Shown: piece after piece, positions 63,507-64,000 of the stretch
Layout of the letters: every line of letters starts with the position of its first letter
How positions within the stretch are numbered: position 1 is the first letter of the stretch
Assembly: GCF_003952425.1 (NCBI RefSeq)
Contig: NZ_CP034449.1
Span: forward strand, 3,596,001 to 3,660,000
Direction: 5' to 3'
Origin: Mesorhizobium sp. M2A.F.Ca.ET.046.03.2.1
GTDB taxonomy: Bacteria > Pseudomonadota > Alphaproteobacteria > Rhizobiales > Rhizobiaceae
Length of the DNA stretch: 64,000 nt
The notes under the pieces: generated by a model
Databases searched by the model: none
What the model saw: the letters and a program-made list of their open reading frames with translations, nothing else
Told to the model about the DNA's origin: nothing
Made by a program: the position numbers and the translations under genes

Positions 63507-64000
63507 TACACCCGCCCTCCAAGTAGCTGGCCGCCTGATGGCGCGCGCCGGGTGCTCGTGAACCCAGGCTTTTCTTAGGGTCCCCCGGCAGCCCCTGCCA
63601 TTTGGCTCGCCCTGGCCCGGCGCACCCTATTGGACAGTCGGCCGCTGCGGTTTTTGTCAGCCTTTCCTGGGGCGGTCGGCATTGCCTTTTAGGCCCGCCG
63701 CGGCCTCCCGCAACCTTCGCTCTCGCTTCAGGTCCTTCTCTTGGTTACGATCCTTCGGATGCGGTTCGCCTCTTTCAGCGGGCCTAATCGCTTTCTGCCG
63801 CCCACCCCACGGGGACAGCCACGCGAGACTAGTATGGAGCGTTGCGGTTAGCGCACGAACAGCAAAGGAACTGAAAAAACAGGCAACTGTCGAAGCATGG
63901 CTGAACCAGCCATCGTGTCGGCATCTTGGAGCCGCGTGTTCGCCTTGAGGCCCTGCCGGTAGGATCCCTGCAGTTGAAGTCATTGTCGGCATTCTGACAA
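63507..64000. other. Right end of the window, no gene recognised
   Basis: About 490 bases, GC-rich, including the second copy of the downstream repeat. Open frames occur on both strands but none resembles a known family. In related islands such a region can precede transfer or antirestriction genes; nothing here allows that call. Confidence 0.4.
63687..63773. repeat. Downstream repeat of the tandem unit, copy 2
   Basis: Partner of 62632-62724 (AGGCCCGCCGCGGC, TCCCGCAACC, CCTTCGGATGCGGT). Confidence 0.7.

Noticed and set aside
63657-63992. Open frames of 88-111 codons at the right end
   Set aside because: No ribosome binding site and no family resemblance, and partly overlapping the downstream repeat of the tandem unit.
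1-64000. CRISPR array
   Set aside because: No series of regularly spaced short direct repeats was seen, and no cas gene.

Overview
The window looks like accessory DNA of a rhizobium (alphaproteobacterial legume symbiont, Mesorhizobium/Sinorhizobium type), probably part of a symbiosis island or symbiotic plasmid. The evidence is indirect. Composition is GC-rich with rhizobial-type proteins throughout. Many decayed insertion sequences (IS5, IS3, IS66, IS110, IS256, IS481, Tn3-type resolvase, tyrosine recombinase) lie between metabolic operons. A QseM/DUF2285-type regulatory module of the kind that controls transfer of Mesorhizobium symbiosis islands lies at the right end. I see no nod, nif, ribosomal or tRNA gene.

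Left part (1-16 kb): amino-acid chemistry broken up by IS debris. It holds a diaminobutyrate-type aminotransferase coupled to a 2-oxoglutarate/Fe(II) oxygenase, an alpha-oxoamine synthase bracketed by IS5 remnants, and a minus-strand operon (second class III aminotransferase, ruined ThDP enzyme, SDR). Two ATP-grasp ligases follow, in inverted orientation, sharing a 762-bp almost identical block. An ectoine-hydrolase-like M24 protein comes next. Together this resembles a biosynthetic set for a small amino-acid-derived compound (inference).

Middle (18-42 kb): a long plus-strand operon with M20 amidohydrolase, a polyamine/opine-type ABC importer (binding protein, ATPase, fused double permease), ThDP enzyme, cyclase-family hydrolase, SDR, an aldehyde dehydrogenase pseudogene and an Asp/Glu racemase-like protein. 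This is probably uptake and breakdown of one compound. A Ddl-like ATP-grasp gene, a complete five-gene Dpp/Opp-type peptide importer, a prolyl oligopeptidase and an IS5 copy follow.

Right-middle (42-53 kb): alanine racemase and an N-acetyltransferase. Then comes a compact catabolic cluster: 3-methylaspartate ammonia-lyase, family III CoA-transferase, CitE-like lyase, LysR regulator, frameshifted aldehyde dehydrogenase, class I fumarase/mesaconase and an Lrp regulator. The enzymes fit 3-methylaspartate to mesaconate to citramalate to citramalyl-CoA to acetyl-CoA plus pyruvate.

Right end (53-64 kb): a three-gene TIR / SLATT (DUF4231) / ThsB-like TIR module, a candidate defence or cell-death system. 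It sits between a decayed and an intact copy of the leader of a class III aminotransferase gene. After that come the intact aminotransferase, a terminator, a nested inverted-repeat element, a LuxR-type regulator without a synthase, an intact IS481 with target duplication, and two tandem copies (about 1,050 bp apart) of a divergent DUF2285-antiactivator/HTH-repressor pair.
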